DNA of 51,820 nucleotides from Candidatus Collierbacteria bacterium (GTDB taxonomy: Bacteria > Patescibacteriota > Microgenomatia > UBA1400 > MFAQ01): assembly GCA_903884375.1 (NCBI GenBank), contig CAISER010000024.1, positions 1-51,820 of the forward strand. Direction: 5' to 3'. Positions 33,578 through 42,361 of the stretch are shown one piece after another (the first letter of the stretch is position 1; each line of letters opens with the position of its first letter). The notes beneath the pieces are model-generated. The model was not told the origin of the DNA, ran no database searches, and saw only the letters and a list, made by a program, of their open reading frames with translations. A program made the translations under genes and the position numbers.

Positions 33578-34891
33578 TTAGGGAGTGAGTCTTTTAACAC
33601 CGCGATATAAATAAGTCGCTTCACGAATATTGTCGATGCCAAGCATCTTCATAACAAGACGACTAGGTCCGGCACCGAAACCACCATGTGGAGGACAACC
33701 ATAACGGAAAAAGTTTAGATAGTCACCGATGGTGGCATCAGTTAAACCTTTCTCGGTGGATTGTTTTTTGAGAATATCAAAACGATGCTCTCTTTGCGCT
33801 CCGGTGGTGACCTCCAAACCATTCCAGAGAAGATCAAAACTCATAGTGATGTTTGGTTTGTCTTGGTAACGCATATGATAGAAAGGACGACCTTCGATGG
33901 GGTAATCTGTGACAAATATAAATTCATGATCATATTTTTCTTTTACATATTGACAAATACCTTTTTCTTCTTCTCCGGTAAGATCAGCCGGTTTTTCACT
34001 TTTTATACCCATGTTTTTTAGGATTTCTTTGACCTCTTTGAAAGTAATTCTAGGGAATGGATTAGTTGGAATTGGAAGATCTCGTTTGAAAACAGATTTA
34101 ATTTCTCTACCAAATGTTTCTTTAACCTTGGTGATTATCTCAATCAATATTGATTCTTCGATATCCATGACATCATGGTGATTTTTTATAAAAGAGACTT
34201 CCAAGTCATAACCGGTAAACTCAGTTGCGTGTCTTGAAGTGAAAGAGGGGTCGGCGCGGAAAACTGGGCCGATTTCAAAAACTTTTTCAAAACCAGCGGA
34301 CATTGCCATTTGTTTGTAGAACTGAGGAGATTGAGATAAGTAAGCTTGTCGGTCAAAATATTTTATTTCAAAGACTTCAGCACCGGACTCACTGGCTGTG
34401 TTCATTAATTTTGGTGAGTGAATTTGGATATACCCAATGTCCGTTAAAAAGCTGGTGTAGATTTGATCCATGAGAGTCCAGACTTTAAAAATGAGAGCGT
34501 TTTTTGCTTTTCGAAGATCTAGATAGCGCCAGTCTAAGCGAGTATCAAGATTGGTTTCTCCCTCTCCTTTTTCATCAACCGGAATTGGAAGTTCTGGTTC
34601 GGCTCTTGAAAGAACTTCAATAGAATCAACGAGTACTTCGATACCATTGGGGGCTTGGGGATTTTCTTTGGCTTCACCAATAATAGTGATGACGGACTCG
34701 AGAGAGAGATCTTGGATAATGGCAAAAGAATCGGTATTTGATTTGAGAATTACAGTTTGAACTGTGCCTTTAATATCACGCAGAATGAGAAAAGCAATGC
34801 CACCCTGCTTTCTTAAAGTTTCCACAAAACCGGAGAGGGTGATTTTTTCCCCAAGATGTTTTTTGATTTGATTGACGTAAATTCTTTCCAT
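33578..34891 (-). CDS. aspS: aspartyl-tRNA synthetase, archaeal-type
   Basis: Class IIb enzyme of 437 aa: an N-terminal OB fold (MERIYVNQIKKHLGEKITLS), motif 2 FRADPSFTSRHATEFTGYD, motif 3 GGFGAGPSRLVMKMLG and the archaeal-style ending GVKRLTP. The large GAD insertion of bacterial AspRS is missing, so it is the archaeal/eukaryal form, which in many organisms also charges tRNA-Asn (non-discriminating). If so, a GatCAB amidotransferase would be needed; none is seen here. Start ATG 34891 is preferred over an upstream TTG/ATG 54 nt earlier; TATAAT on the minus strand ends 9 nt before it. Confidence 0.92.
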   Translation of the reverse strand: MERIYVNQIKKHLGEKITLSGFVETLRKQGGIAFLILRDIKGTVQTVILKSNTDSFAIIQDLSLESVITIIGEAKENPQAPNGIEVLVDSIEVLSRAEPELPIPVDEKGEGETNLDTRLDWRYLDLRKAKNALIFKVWTLMDQIYTSFLTDIGYIQIHSPKLMNTASESGAEVFEIKYFDRQAYLSQSPQFYKQMAMSAGFEKVFEIGPVFRADPSFTSRHATEFTGYDLEVSFIKNHHDVMDIEESILIEIITKVKETFGREIKSVFKRDLPIPTNPFPRITFKEVKEILKNMGIKSEKPADLTGEEEKGICQYVKEKYDHEFIFVTDYPIEGRPFYHMRYQDKPNITMSFDLLWNGLEVTTGAQREHRFDILKKQSTEKGLTDATIGDYLNFFRYGCPPHGGFGAGPSRLVMKMLGIDNIREATYLYRGVKRLTP

Positions 34892-34957
34892 GTTTAATTT
34901 ATTATACAGCGGTTTAGCCTCGACAAAGAAAGTTTTAGAGTACAATAGGCCATTAAG

Positions 34958-36055
34958 ATGACAGAAATTGATAATAGTAGTTTGCGACCTAAAGTTGAAT
35001 TTGTGATTTCACGAGAGGAGTTTTGTGCAAAATCAACTTTGAGATTAGGAAAAGCTTTAGAAGAAGCTTCAAGGGTACATGAAAATGATATAAGAACTTC
35101 AACTGGAGAACCGTATATAAATCATTGTATCGCAGTGGCGGAGAGTTTAAGAGAATGGGGAGCGGATGAAGATACTCAAGTGGCCGGATTGTTGCATGAT
35201 ACGGTGGAGGATCATCCAGATTTGATTACTTTGGAAGACATTGTCGAAAAGTTTGGCGAGAGAGTGGCACGTATCGTTTTTGGGTTGACAGGATGTAATG
35301 ATGATATCAAGGACCAACAAAAAGTGGTAAAAGAAGCACAGGAAGAATTGAGTATTGTATTGGTAAAATGTGCCGATCGTTTACACAATTTGATGACGAT
35401 GAATGGTTTTGATGATGAAAGAAAAGCGGCAAAAGGTAGAGAGACATTGGAGGTATATGTACCAATGGCCGAGTCTTTGGGTTTGTGGCAGGTAAAGAAT
35501 GCTTTGGCAGACATCTCTTTTTCTTTTACCGAACCGGCAAAATATAAAAAGGTGAGGGAATATATTGATAATGACCCCAGACTTAATTCGGATTTTATTA
35601 TTAGAACAAAGGAGAGAATAAAAAATATTTTAAAGGAGGCCGGATTGATTGCAGAAGTGGAACACCAAGTTGGAGGTTACTGGGAGCTATCAGAAAAGCA
35701 AAGAAAGTCGGGGAAATGGTTTGTGGATATTACTGACGTGGTGAGTTTTCGGGTGATAACTGGAGACGAATATAATTTAGGTGAGTGTTATCGAGCAATG
35801 GGGATTATCAGAACGAAATTTGGAGAATCGATTCGGTTAGAAAGGAGTGATGACTTTATTGCTGTTCCGGCAAAGAATTTATACAGTGCGCTGCATGATA
35901 GTTATAGATTTCAACAAGGAATTATCGAAGTAGCTTTTACCACAAGGAAAAGAGAGGATTTTAATAATCGAGGAGTGGCAAGTTTGAGCCAAGAAGAATT
36001 GGCTGTGGATATTGAAAAATATCGGAGTTGTTTAAAACAGGCGTTTTCTGAATAA
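34958..36055 (+). CDS. RelA/SpoT-like protein: HD hydrolase with decayed synthetase domain
   Basis: The 365-aa protein has an HD phosphohydrolase domain (residues about 25-190; GEPYINHCIAVAE, LLHDTVEDH near 78, and KCADRLHNL), the part that degrades ppGpp. The following region aligns with the RelA/SpoT synthetase domain (VDITDVVSFRVIT, YSALHDSY), but the ATP-binding RxK...SIxxK element is missing (VEHQVGGYWELSEKQRK in its place). No TGS or ACT domain. A ppGpp hydrolase without synthesis is the likely activity. TACAAT lies 11 nt before the ATG. It is divergent from aspS, inside the synthetase cluster. Confidence 0.8.
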   Translation: MTEIDNSSLRPKVEFVISREEFCAKSTLRLGKALEEASRVHENDIRTSTGEPYINHCIAVAESLREWGADEDTQVAGLLHDTVEDHPDLITLEDIVEKFGERVARIVFGLTGCNDDIKDQQKVVKEAQEELSIVLVKCADRLHNLMTMNGFDDERKAAKGRETLEVYVPMAESLGLWQVKNALADISFSFTEPAKYKKVREYIDNDPRLNSDFIIRTKERIKNILKEAGLIAEVEHQVGGYWELSEKQRKSGKWFVDITDVVSFRVITGDEYNLGECYRAMGIIRTKFGESIRLERSDDFIAVPAKNLYSALHDSYRFQQGIIEVAFTTRKREDFNNRGVASLSQEELAVDIEKYRSCLKQAFSE

Positions 36056-36084
36056 TATTCGTGGATATAGTATATTGAAAGGGC

Positions 36085-36981
36085 TTGAGCAATATAGAAA
36101 GTTTAATCAAATGTTTGGAGCCGGAGAGGGTTAAAAGAGATGAGCCCTTAGCAGGACAGACAATGTTGGGAGTTGGGGGGAAAGCGGATTTATTTTATAC
36201 GACGGAAAATTCCGGAAATTTGGTAAAAGCGGTACGTTTGGCGAGATCTTTTCAGGTTCCCGTAACGGTAATCGGTGACGGAAAGGGAGTGGTGATTTCC
36301 GATGCCGGGGTCCCCGGATTGGTAATAAAAAATACCAGTGAGCGGATAATAATAAAACCACAGAAGAGTATTTTTGATATTTTCAGGAAAAAAGAAGTAA
36401 AAAAAGCCGAGGTAGTGATTGATAGCGGGGTAACAATTAACAAGGCTTTAGATAAATTACTTTCAATGGGAATTGTGGGGCTAGAAAAATTTGAATTTCT
36501 TGAGGGAAGTATTGGAGCCATTGTGAGTAATGGTGAAGGGAAAGAGCTATTGAAGAAAGTGTCTGTTTTGGATGAGCACGGAGGGGTGAAATCGATAGGA
36601 ACTGATAAGAATATGGGGAATAATATAATAATTGATGCCACGTATTTATTAAGCTATGGTGACTTAAAGACTAGTGTTATAAGGGCGACAAGAAAGATTG
36701 AAAAAGGAATTAAGGTTTTTGAAGACATTGGTGAAGACGAACAACTAGCTACGGGATATCCAACGAGAAGCGTTGGACATATTATTGGAGAGATATTAAA
36801 TATGAAAGGATTTAGAGTGGGAAAGATGGAGATATCCGATGATGATTTTAATGTAATTGTAAATAAGGGTGGTGGAACTGCACAAGAATTTATCAGGATA
36901 GTTGAGGAGATAAAAAGCCGAGCGAGAGATTCAATTGGAATTGAATTAGTGGAGAAAGTGGTGAGACTAGGAAGCTGGTAG
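36085..36981 (+). CDS. MurB-like FAD-binding protein, degenerate
   Basis: The N-terminus follows MurB (UDP-N-acetylenolpyruvoylglucosamine reductase): AGQTMLGVGGKADLFYT, then VPVTVIGDGKGVVISDAG, the FAD-binding region. The usual central loop PGTVGGAVxxNAGAYG is reduced to EGSIGAIVSNGEGKE, and the substrate-binding Tyr-Arg loop with catalytic Arg and Ser is not recognisable. The third domain is partly kept (SVGHIIGEILNMKGFRVG ... VIVNKGG). At 298 aa it is complete. Reductase activity is doubtful; it may bind flavin or act in regulation. TTG start, with TATATT 8 nt upstream. Confidence 0.65.
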   Translation: MSNIESLIKCLEPERVKRDEPLAGQTMLGVGGKADLFYTTENSGNLVKAVRLARSFQVPVTVIGDGKGVVISDAGVPGLVIKNTSERIIIKPQKSIFDIFRKKEVKKAEVVIDSGVTINKALDKLLSMGIVGLEKFEFLEGSIGAIVSNGEGKELLKKVSVLDEHGGVKSIGTDKNMGNNIIIDATYLLSYGDLKTSVIRATRKIEKGIKVFEDIGEDEQLATGYPTRSVGHIIGEILNMKGFRVGKMEISDDDFNVIVNKGGGTAQEFIRIVEEIKSRARDSIGIELVEKVVRLGSW

Positions 36982-36990
36982 AATATAGGC

Positions 36991-39306
36991 ATGGCTTATG
37001 ATTTTGTCAAAATAGAAAAAAAATGGATTGGCCGATATGATGGGTTTGAAGGATTCCGTGGAAAAAATTTTGACAATAAAGAAAAGAAATATATTTTAGT
37101 GGAGTTTCCTTATCCTTCAGGATCCGGACTTCATGTGGGACATGCTTTTTCAATGACCGGCTCGGATGTATATGCTCGTTATATGAGAATGATGGGAAAG
37201 AATGTATTATTTCCGATGGGTTGGGATGCGTTTGGTTTGCCAACGGAAAATTATGCAATAAAAGTAGGCAGGAAACCTCAGATAATCACTAAGGAAAATA
37301 CCGATAAATTTAAGGAACAGATGAGAAGACTCGCCTTATCTTTTGATTGGGAAAGAGAAGTAAATACAACAGACCCAGATTATTACAAATGGACACAGTG
37401 GATATTTATCAAACTTTTTGAGAAAGGCTTGGCGACCAAGGAGGAGATGGCAATTAATTGGTGCCCTTCATGCAAAATAGGTTTGGCGAACGAAGAAGTA
37501 ATTGATGGAAAGTGTGAACGTTGTGGAACAGAAACGGAGAGAAGAACTATTTCTCAATGGGTGGTAAAAATTACTGCTTATGCAGAAAGACTACTTGAAG
37601 GACTTAAAAATACAAATTTTATTGAAAAAGTTAAAGCTTCTCAGATTAACTGGATTGACAAACGAGAAGGGGTAAAAATTCGATTTGCAGTAAAAAATCG
37701 CGATGAATTATTGGAAGTATTTACTACGAGACCAGATACTCTACTTGGGGTGACCTTTATGGTGATTGCGCCAGAACATAAACTGGTTGCCGATTTGATG
37801 GGTAATGAAGAAGTAAAAAAGTATGTGGAAGAAACAAAAAAGAAGAGCGAGATGGAAAGAACAGAACTAGCTAAAGAAAAAACGGGTGTTTTTTCGGGGC
37901 TTGTGGCTGTGAATCCAATTAACGGAAAAGAAATACCAATTTGGATTGCAGATTATGTTTTGGTTAGTTATGGTACCGGAGCAATAATGGCTGTGCCCAG
38001 CCATGACGAAAGAGACGAAACTTTTGCCAAGAAATATTCCCTACCGATTGACCGTGAGTATGTGCCGGATGAAAAACTAATGGAGACAATTATCGAAAAA
38101 GGCGTTGGGGAAAGGTCGGTAAATTATCACCTTAGAGACTGGATTTTTTCGAGACAACATTACTGGGGAGAGCCGATTCCGATGATTAATTGTCCGGTTT
38201 GTGGATGGGTAACGGTTTCGGACGAAGAACTACCTGTTCGTTTGCCGGAAGTATTGAAATATCAACCGACAGACACAGGAGAATCGCCTTTGGCAAATAT
38301 AACCGAGTGGGTGGAAACAGAGTGTCCAAAATGTGGAGGAAAAGCCAGACGAGAAACAGATACTATGCCAAACTGGGCTGGAAGTGATTGGTATTTTCTT
38401 CGATATTGTGATCCAAAAAATAATCAAGAATTGGCAGAAATTAGCAAAATGCAGTACTGGATGCCGGTAGATGTATATGTGGGAGGGGATGAACACAACA
38501 CACTACATTTGCTATATTCACGATTTATATATCAGTTTCTTTGGGATTTGGGAGTGGTGCCAAAAAATATTCCCGAACCATACAATAAAAGATTGTCTCA
38601 CGGGGTAATTTTGGGCGCAGATGGAAATCGAATGAGTAAGACAATCGGAAACACGGTTATTCCTGATAACGTGGCTGATGTTTATGGAACAGATGTGCTA
38701 CGAACTTATATGATGTTTATGGGACCATTTGATTCAACAATGGCTTGGAATGAGCGATCGCTTATTGGTGTGAGAAGATTTATCGATAAAATATCAACGT
38801 TGATATTGGAAAGTGTTGGAAAGTATAAGGAAACAGACCTTGAAGGAATAAGAATCGTACATCGATTGGTAAGGGGAGTTGGTGAGGATATTGCAGAATT
38901 TAAATTTAATACCGCCATCGCCAAATTGATGGAGTCCGTTAATTATTTGAGTAAAAATAAGATAGGACTGTCCAATAACGAACTATCGATGATGGTGAGA
39001 ATTTTGGCACCTTTTGCCCCCTTTGTTGCTGAAGAAATGTGGAGTAGGTTGGGAAATAATTTTAGTGTTCATGTAGCTGAGTGGCCAAAATACAATGATA
39101 AATATTTGGTGAGTGAGATAATCACTTTGTCGGTGCAAATAAATGGAAAATTAAGAGGAACGGTGGAAGTGACTCCAGAAGCTGAAGAAGCAGAAGTAAA
39201 AAACATTGCGGAATCACTGGAAAAAGTGCAAAAATATTTGTCTGAAGGGAAGGTTGTGAAGATAATTTACATTAAAGGTAAGACAATAAATTTTGTGGTA
39301 GTTTGA
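36991..39306 (+). CDS. leuS: leucyl-tRNA synthetase, shortened
   Basis: Class I enzyme (771 aa, usual bacterial length 800-880). The HIGH motif is GLHVGHAFSMTGSD near residue 46. The CP1 editing domain is present (FTTRPDTLLGVTF, GTGAIMAVPSHDERD), as are two zinc Cys sets (CPSCKIG and CERCG; CPVCGW and CPKCGG). The KMSKS motif is RMSKTIGN near 550. The stretch between AKKYSLPI and VNYHLRDW is only about 30 residues, where relatives carry roughly 70 including a conserved LINS segment. TAGAAT (36979-36984) ends 6 nt before the ATG. Confidence 0.95.
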   Translation: MAYDFVKIEKKWIGRYDGFEGFRGKNFDNKEKKYILVEFPYPSGSGLHVGHAFSMTGSDVYARYMRMMGKNVLFPMGWDAFGLPTENYAIKVGRKPQIITKENTDKFKEQMRRLALSFDWEREVNTTDPDYYKWTQWIFIKLFEKGLATKEEMAINWCPSCKIGLANEEVIDGKCERCGTETERRTISQWVVKITAYAERLLEGLKNTNFIEKVKASQINWIDKREGVKIRFAVKNRDELLEVFTTRPDTLLGVTFMVIAPEHKLVADLMGNEEVKKYVEETKKKSEMERTELAKEKTGVFSGLVAVNPINGKEIPIWIADYVLVSYGTGAIMAVPSHDERDETFAKKYSLPIDREYVPDEKLMETIIEKGVGERSVNYHLRDWIFSRQHYWGEPIPMINCPVCGWVTVSDEELPVRLPEVLKYQPTDTGESPLANITEWVETECPKCGGKARRETDTMPNWAGSDWYFLRYCDPKNNQELAEISKMQYWMPVDVYVGGDEHNTLHLLYSRFIYQFLWDLGVVPKNIPEPYNKRLSHGVILGADGNRMSKTIGNTVIPDNVADVYGTDVLRTYMMFMGPFDSTMAWNERSLIGVRRFIDKISTLILESVGKYKETDLEGIRIVHRLVRGVGEDIAEFKFNTAIAKLMESVNYLSKNKIGLSNNELSMMVRILAPFAPFVAEEMWSRLGNNFSVHVAEWPKYNDKYLVSEIITLSVQINGKLRGTVEVTPEAEEAEVKNIAESLEKVQKYLSEGKVVKIIYIKGKTINFVVV

Positions 39307-39332
39307 TAAATTTGTTTGTGATAACATAGCTT

Positions 39333-40061
39333 ATGTTTAAAGATAAATATTCTCTCTACGCACCCGTTTTGGTGCTTTTATTAGTAGTGGCTTCTTTTTT
39401 CGTTGGTCGGTTGTCATCTAAAGTTTCACAACTTGAAAGTAATACTGGTGGAACCGATAAGGCGGCTGCAACTCCAACCACAACCGTATCAAAAATTTCT
39501 GTTGCAAACCTAAAAGTAATGGCAAAAGGATTTGGTTTGGATACAACCAAATTTAATAAATGTTTGGATGACGGAACAATGGCAAGTAAGGTCAGCGCTG
39601 AAAGTAAAGAAGGTCAATCCTTTGGAGTATCAGGGACCCCTTCGTTTCTTATTAATGGATTGTTGGTTGTAGGCTCTTTACCTCAAGCTGATTTTGAAAA
39701 AGTAATAGATGCTGAGATAAAGAACGGTTCTGGAGCTGTAGTAGCATCCCAAGTGACGGGAGAAAAAGTTACAAGACAGAAGACGACTTCGGGAACAGGA
39801 TATATTAAAGGATCTGTAAATGCTGCAGTTAAAATTATCGAGTATACCGACTTTGAGTGTCCCTACTGTAATATGGCATTCCCAACGATTGAAGCTTTGT
39901 TAGCCAAGTATGGAGATAAAATAAGTTTGGAATATCGCAGTTTCCCCTTAAGTTTTCATGCTGATGCTCAGAAAGCAGCTGAAGCCGCTCTTTGTGCTGG
40001 AGAGCAAGGGAAATTTTGGGAGATGCATGACAAAATGTTTACGGTCATGGCCGAGAAATAA
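39333..40061 (+). CDS. membrane-anchored DsbA-like protein with circularly permuted fold
   Basis: The 242-aa protein has an N-terminal transmembrane anchor (about 9-25), a Thr/Ala linker, and then DsbA halves in reversed order. Residues 55-130 match the C-terminal half of DsbA (helix LKVMAKGFGLDTTKFNKCL, cis-Pro loop VSGTPSF at 99-105, INGLLVVGSLP). Residues 157-238 match the N-terminal half (YIKGSVNAAVKIIEYTDF, active site CPYC at 176-179, FPLSFH, CAGEQGKFWEMHDKMF). The break lies at the normal domain junction. A terminator 26 nt after the stop shows that the gene is not a fragment. Thiol oxidation or isomerisation outside the cell is inferred. TGaTAACAT ends 5 nt before the ATG. Confidence 0.8.
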   Translation: MFKDKYSLYAPVLVLLLVVASFFVGRLSSKVSQLESNTGGTDKAAATPTTTVSKISVANLKVMAKGFGLDTTKFNKCLDDGTMASKVSAESKEGQSFGVSGTPSFLINGLLVVGSLPQADFEKVIDAEIKNGSGAVVASQVTGEKVTRQKTTSGTGYIKGSVNAAVKIIEYTDFECPYCNMAFPTIEALLAKYGDKISLEYRSFPLSFHADAQKAAEAALCAGEQGKFWEMHDKMFTVMAEK

Positions 40062-40086
40062 TGATGTATTTATAATTGTTTGATTT

Positions 40087-40109
40087 AAAAGGCGCCAAGG
40101 GCGCCTTTT
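40087..40109 (+). terminator. intrinsic terminator after the DsbA-like gene
   Basis: 10-bp perfect stem AAAAGGCGCC/GGCGCCTTTT with loop AAG. The T-run is part of the 3' arm. It separates the DsbA-like gene from the membrane/ATP-grasp cluster. Confidence 0.85.
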
Positions 40110-40155
40110 AAGTGTTGACTGGCTTGGTTGGACAAAATGAGGTAAAATAGGCATC

Positions 40156-41040
40156 ATGAAAAAAGTATTGATGGGACTTGCTATTTTGGTGGTGCTATGG
40201 GGAGTATTCCCCGCACAAATTACCTTGGCTGAGTCAGGTAAAGTATTGCCATCAGTTGCCCCATTAACCACGGCTTCTATGGCATCAGAACCCTTGGTTA
40301 AAGAGGTGGATTTGACAGTCCCCAGCCAAGAAGGAGATAGGTTGACAAAATTAATGAAAGGACAAAAACTTTCCGGTTGGTGGGGAAAGGATGTTTTGAA
40401 GATTGCCATGCGAAAAGCCGTATCTGAAGGAGTTTCTCCAAATACTTTGGTTTTACTTTTCTTATTTCCCCTTGTGGCTGCCTTGGTGGCATTTTCGCGT
40501 CAGGTAATTGGTGTGTCCGGATTTGGTATTATTACTCCAGCACTTCTTTCGGTTGCTTTTTTGTCAACAGGAGGATTGGCAGGTTTGGTACTTTTGTTTT
40601 TTATTTTGGGTGTAGCCACTTTTGCCAGAATGCTAATTAAAAAGATAAGGATTCCCTATCTTTCAAAACTGGCAATATTGATTTGGGTGGTTTCGATGGC
40701 TGTTCTTTTGTTGCTTTTGACATCACCATTGATAGGACTGGAGAGATTAATGAGTGTGGGTATTTTTCCGATTATGCTTTTTGTGTTGTTGGCGGAAACA
40801 TTTATCGAGGCGCAAATTAGTAGAAACTTATCTACTTCAATGTGGATGACAATTGAAACGGTAATACTGGCATTGGTTGCTTATAAACTAATGAGTGCTC
40901 CTTGGATTCAATCACAGGTATTACTTCAACCTGAAATATCGGTAATTGTAATATTGATAGTGGACTTAATAATTGGAAAATATAAGGGGTTAAGATTGTC
41001 TGAAGTTTGGAGATTTAGAAAAATTGTTTTTAGAAAATGA
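40156..41040 (+). CDS. 7TM-type membrane protein linked to ATP-grasp ligases
   Basis: The 294-aa protein starts with a signal peptide (residues 1-25, ending ITLAES), a short extracytoplasmic stretch of about 60 residues, then seven hydrophobic helices (about 98-280) beginning LVLLFLFPLVAALVAFSR. This matches the 7TM module that in other bacteria follows an inactive transglutaminase-like domain and is encoded with RimK-like ligases and retropepsin-like proteases (family association from memory). The transglutaminase-like part is absent here. It overlaps the ATP-grasp gene by 4 nt (ATGA), so the two are translationally coupled. TAAAAT (40143-40148) is 7 nt before the ATG. Confidence 0.75.
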   Translation: MKKVLMGLAILVVLWGVFPAQITLAESGKVLPSVAPLTTASMASEPLVKEVDLTVPSQEGDRLTKLMKGQKLSGWWGKDVLKIAMRKAVSEGVSPNTLVLLFLFPLVAALVAFSRQVIGVSGFGIITPALLSVAFLSTGGLAGLVLLFFILGVATFARMLIKKIRIPYLSKLAILIWVVSMAVLLLLLTSPLIGLERLMSVGIFPIMLFVLLAETFIEAQISRNLSTSMWMTIETVILALVAYKLMSAPWIQSQVLLQPEISVIVILIVDLIIGKYKGLRLSEVWRFRKIVFRK

Positions 41041-42347
41041 TAGGAGATTGGAATTTTAGTGATATTTTAGGTTTAAATGATAGATTTTTTTCGTATACAA
41101 AATTGAATCATAAGAGAGCCAGAAGAAGAGCCGACGACAAACTGGTGACTAAGAAAATGTTAATGACGGCAAAAGTGCCTCATCCTAAGTTGTTGGGAAA
41201 AATCGGCAGCAGAAAAGGACTGGATAGTTTTGAATGGAATAAATTGAGTGGAGGGATTGTTATTAAGCCAGTTAAAGGATTCGGAGGTCAAGGAATATTA
41301 ATTTTAAAAAAATCAATAAAGGAAGAAAATAAATTCTTCTTACCTAATGGAAAATCGATTAGTCTGGAACAAATAAAAGTTCACGCGATGGATATTATTG
41401 AGGGTAGGTTTTCACACAATAATTTGCCAGATAAAGTGATGATTGAGGAAAGAATTTATATTCATCCGAAGTTTAAGAAATTATCTGCTGGAGGAACACC
41501 AGATGTGCGGATAATTGTTTATAACAAAGTGCCAGTAATGGCCATGTTGCGTTTACCAACAGAGGAATCTGAAGGTAAAGCTAACTTACACATGGGAGCA
41601 ATTGGATTGGGAATTGATATTGCTACAGGAATTACGACATATGGTGTTTACAAAAATGAACTCATTAAACGATTCCCCGATAGTGTAAAAAAAGTAAACG
41701 GTATATTTATTCCTCACTGGAACAAACTAATGTTGATGGCCGTAAAAACACAAATTATCAGTAAACTGAAATATTTGTCCGTAGATATGTTAATTGATAA
41801 GGATAAAGGCCCAGTGGTTTTGGAACTGAACGATCAACCTGGACTATCGATTCAACTTGCTAATATGGCTGGTCTCCGAAAACGACTGGAAAGAGTAGAG
41901 GGTTTAAAAATTGATACTCCCGAAAAAGGAGTGAAAATTGGTAGAGCCTTATTTGCTTCCGAGTTCGCTAGTCGAGTGAAATTTGATACCATGGAAAAAC
42001 CGGTGGTATCTGTTTTTGATCAAGTATTTCTAAAATCTTTTGGAGGGAAACGGCAGACAGTAAAAGTAAAACTTGATACGGGGGCATATAGTACAAGCAT
42101 TGATAGAAGATTGGCTGAAAAAATGGACTTACTTAATCCAAAGAACGTGATAATGGAAAAAAATTTCCGTTCAGCTCTTGGAGAACAAATGAGACAAATT
42201 GTGGGGGTGAATTTCCGACTTAAAGGTGTCAAAATTAAAACAGTGGCTTCAATTACCAATAGAGGACATCTTGATTATCAAATGATAATTGGTCGTAGAG
42301 ATTTAAAGGGATTTTTGGTTGATCCTATTTCCGATGAAGTTGATTAA
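41037..42347 (+). CDS. ATP-grasp ligase fused to retropepsin-like protease
   Basis: Two-domain protein of 436 aa. Residues about 1-290 are an alpha-L-glutamate-ligase-like ATP-grasp: ADDKLVTKKMLM, GGIVIKPVKGFGGQGILIL, EERIYIHPKF, and the Mg-binding end VVLELNDQPGLSIQ. Residues about 320-436 form a retropepsin-like domain of the RimB/DUF785 type with KLDTGAYSTSID (Asp near 347) and a closing MIIGRRDL. In most bacteria these are separate genes. Family knowledge: ATP-grasp members add amino acids through amide bonds, and the protease may trim or remove them. Fusion suggests that making and cutting the bond are tightly linked. Confidence 0.82.
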   Translation: MIGDWNFSDILGLNDRFFSYTKLNHKRARRRADDKLVTKKMLMTAKVPHPKLLGKIGSRKGLDSFEWNKLSGGIVIKPVKGFGGQGILILKKSIKEENKFFLPNGKSISLEQIKVHAMDIIEGRFSHNNLPDKVMIEERIYIHPKFKKLSAGGTPDVRIIVYNKVPVMAMLRLPTEESEGKANLHMGAIGLGIDIATGITTYGVYKNELIKRFPDSVKKVNGIFIPHWNKLMLMAVKTQIISKLKYLSVDMLIDKDKGPVVLELNDQPGLSIQLANMAGLRKRLERVEGLKIDTPEKGVKIGRALFASEFASRVKFDTMEKPVVSVFDQVFLKSFGGKRQTVKVKLDTGAYSTSIDRRLAEKMDLLNPKNVIMEKNFRSALGEQMRQIVGVNFRLKGVKIKTVASITNRGHLDYQMIIGRRDLKGFLVDPISDEVD

Positions 42348-42361
42348 AAAAAATAATATAG

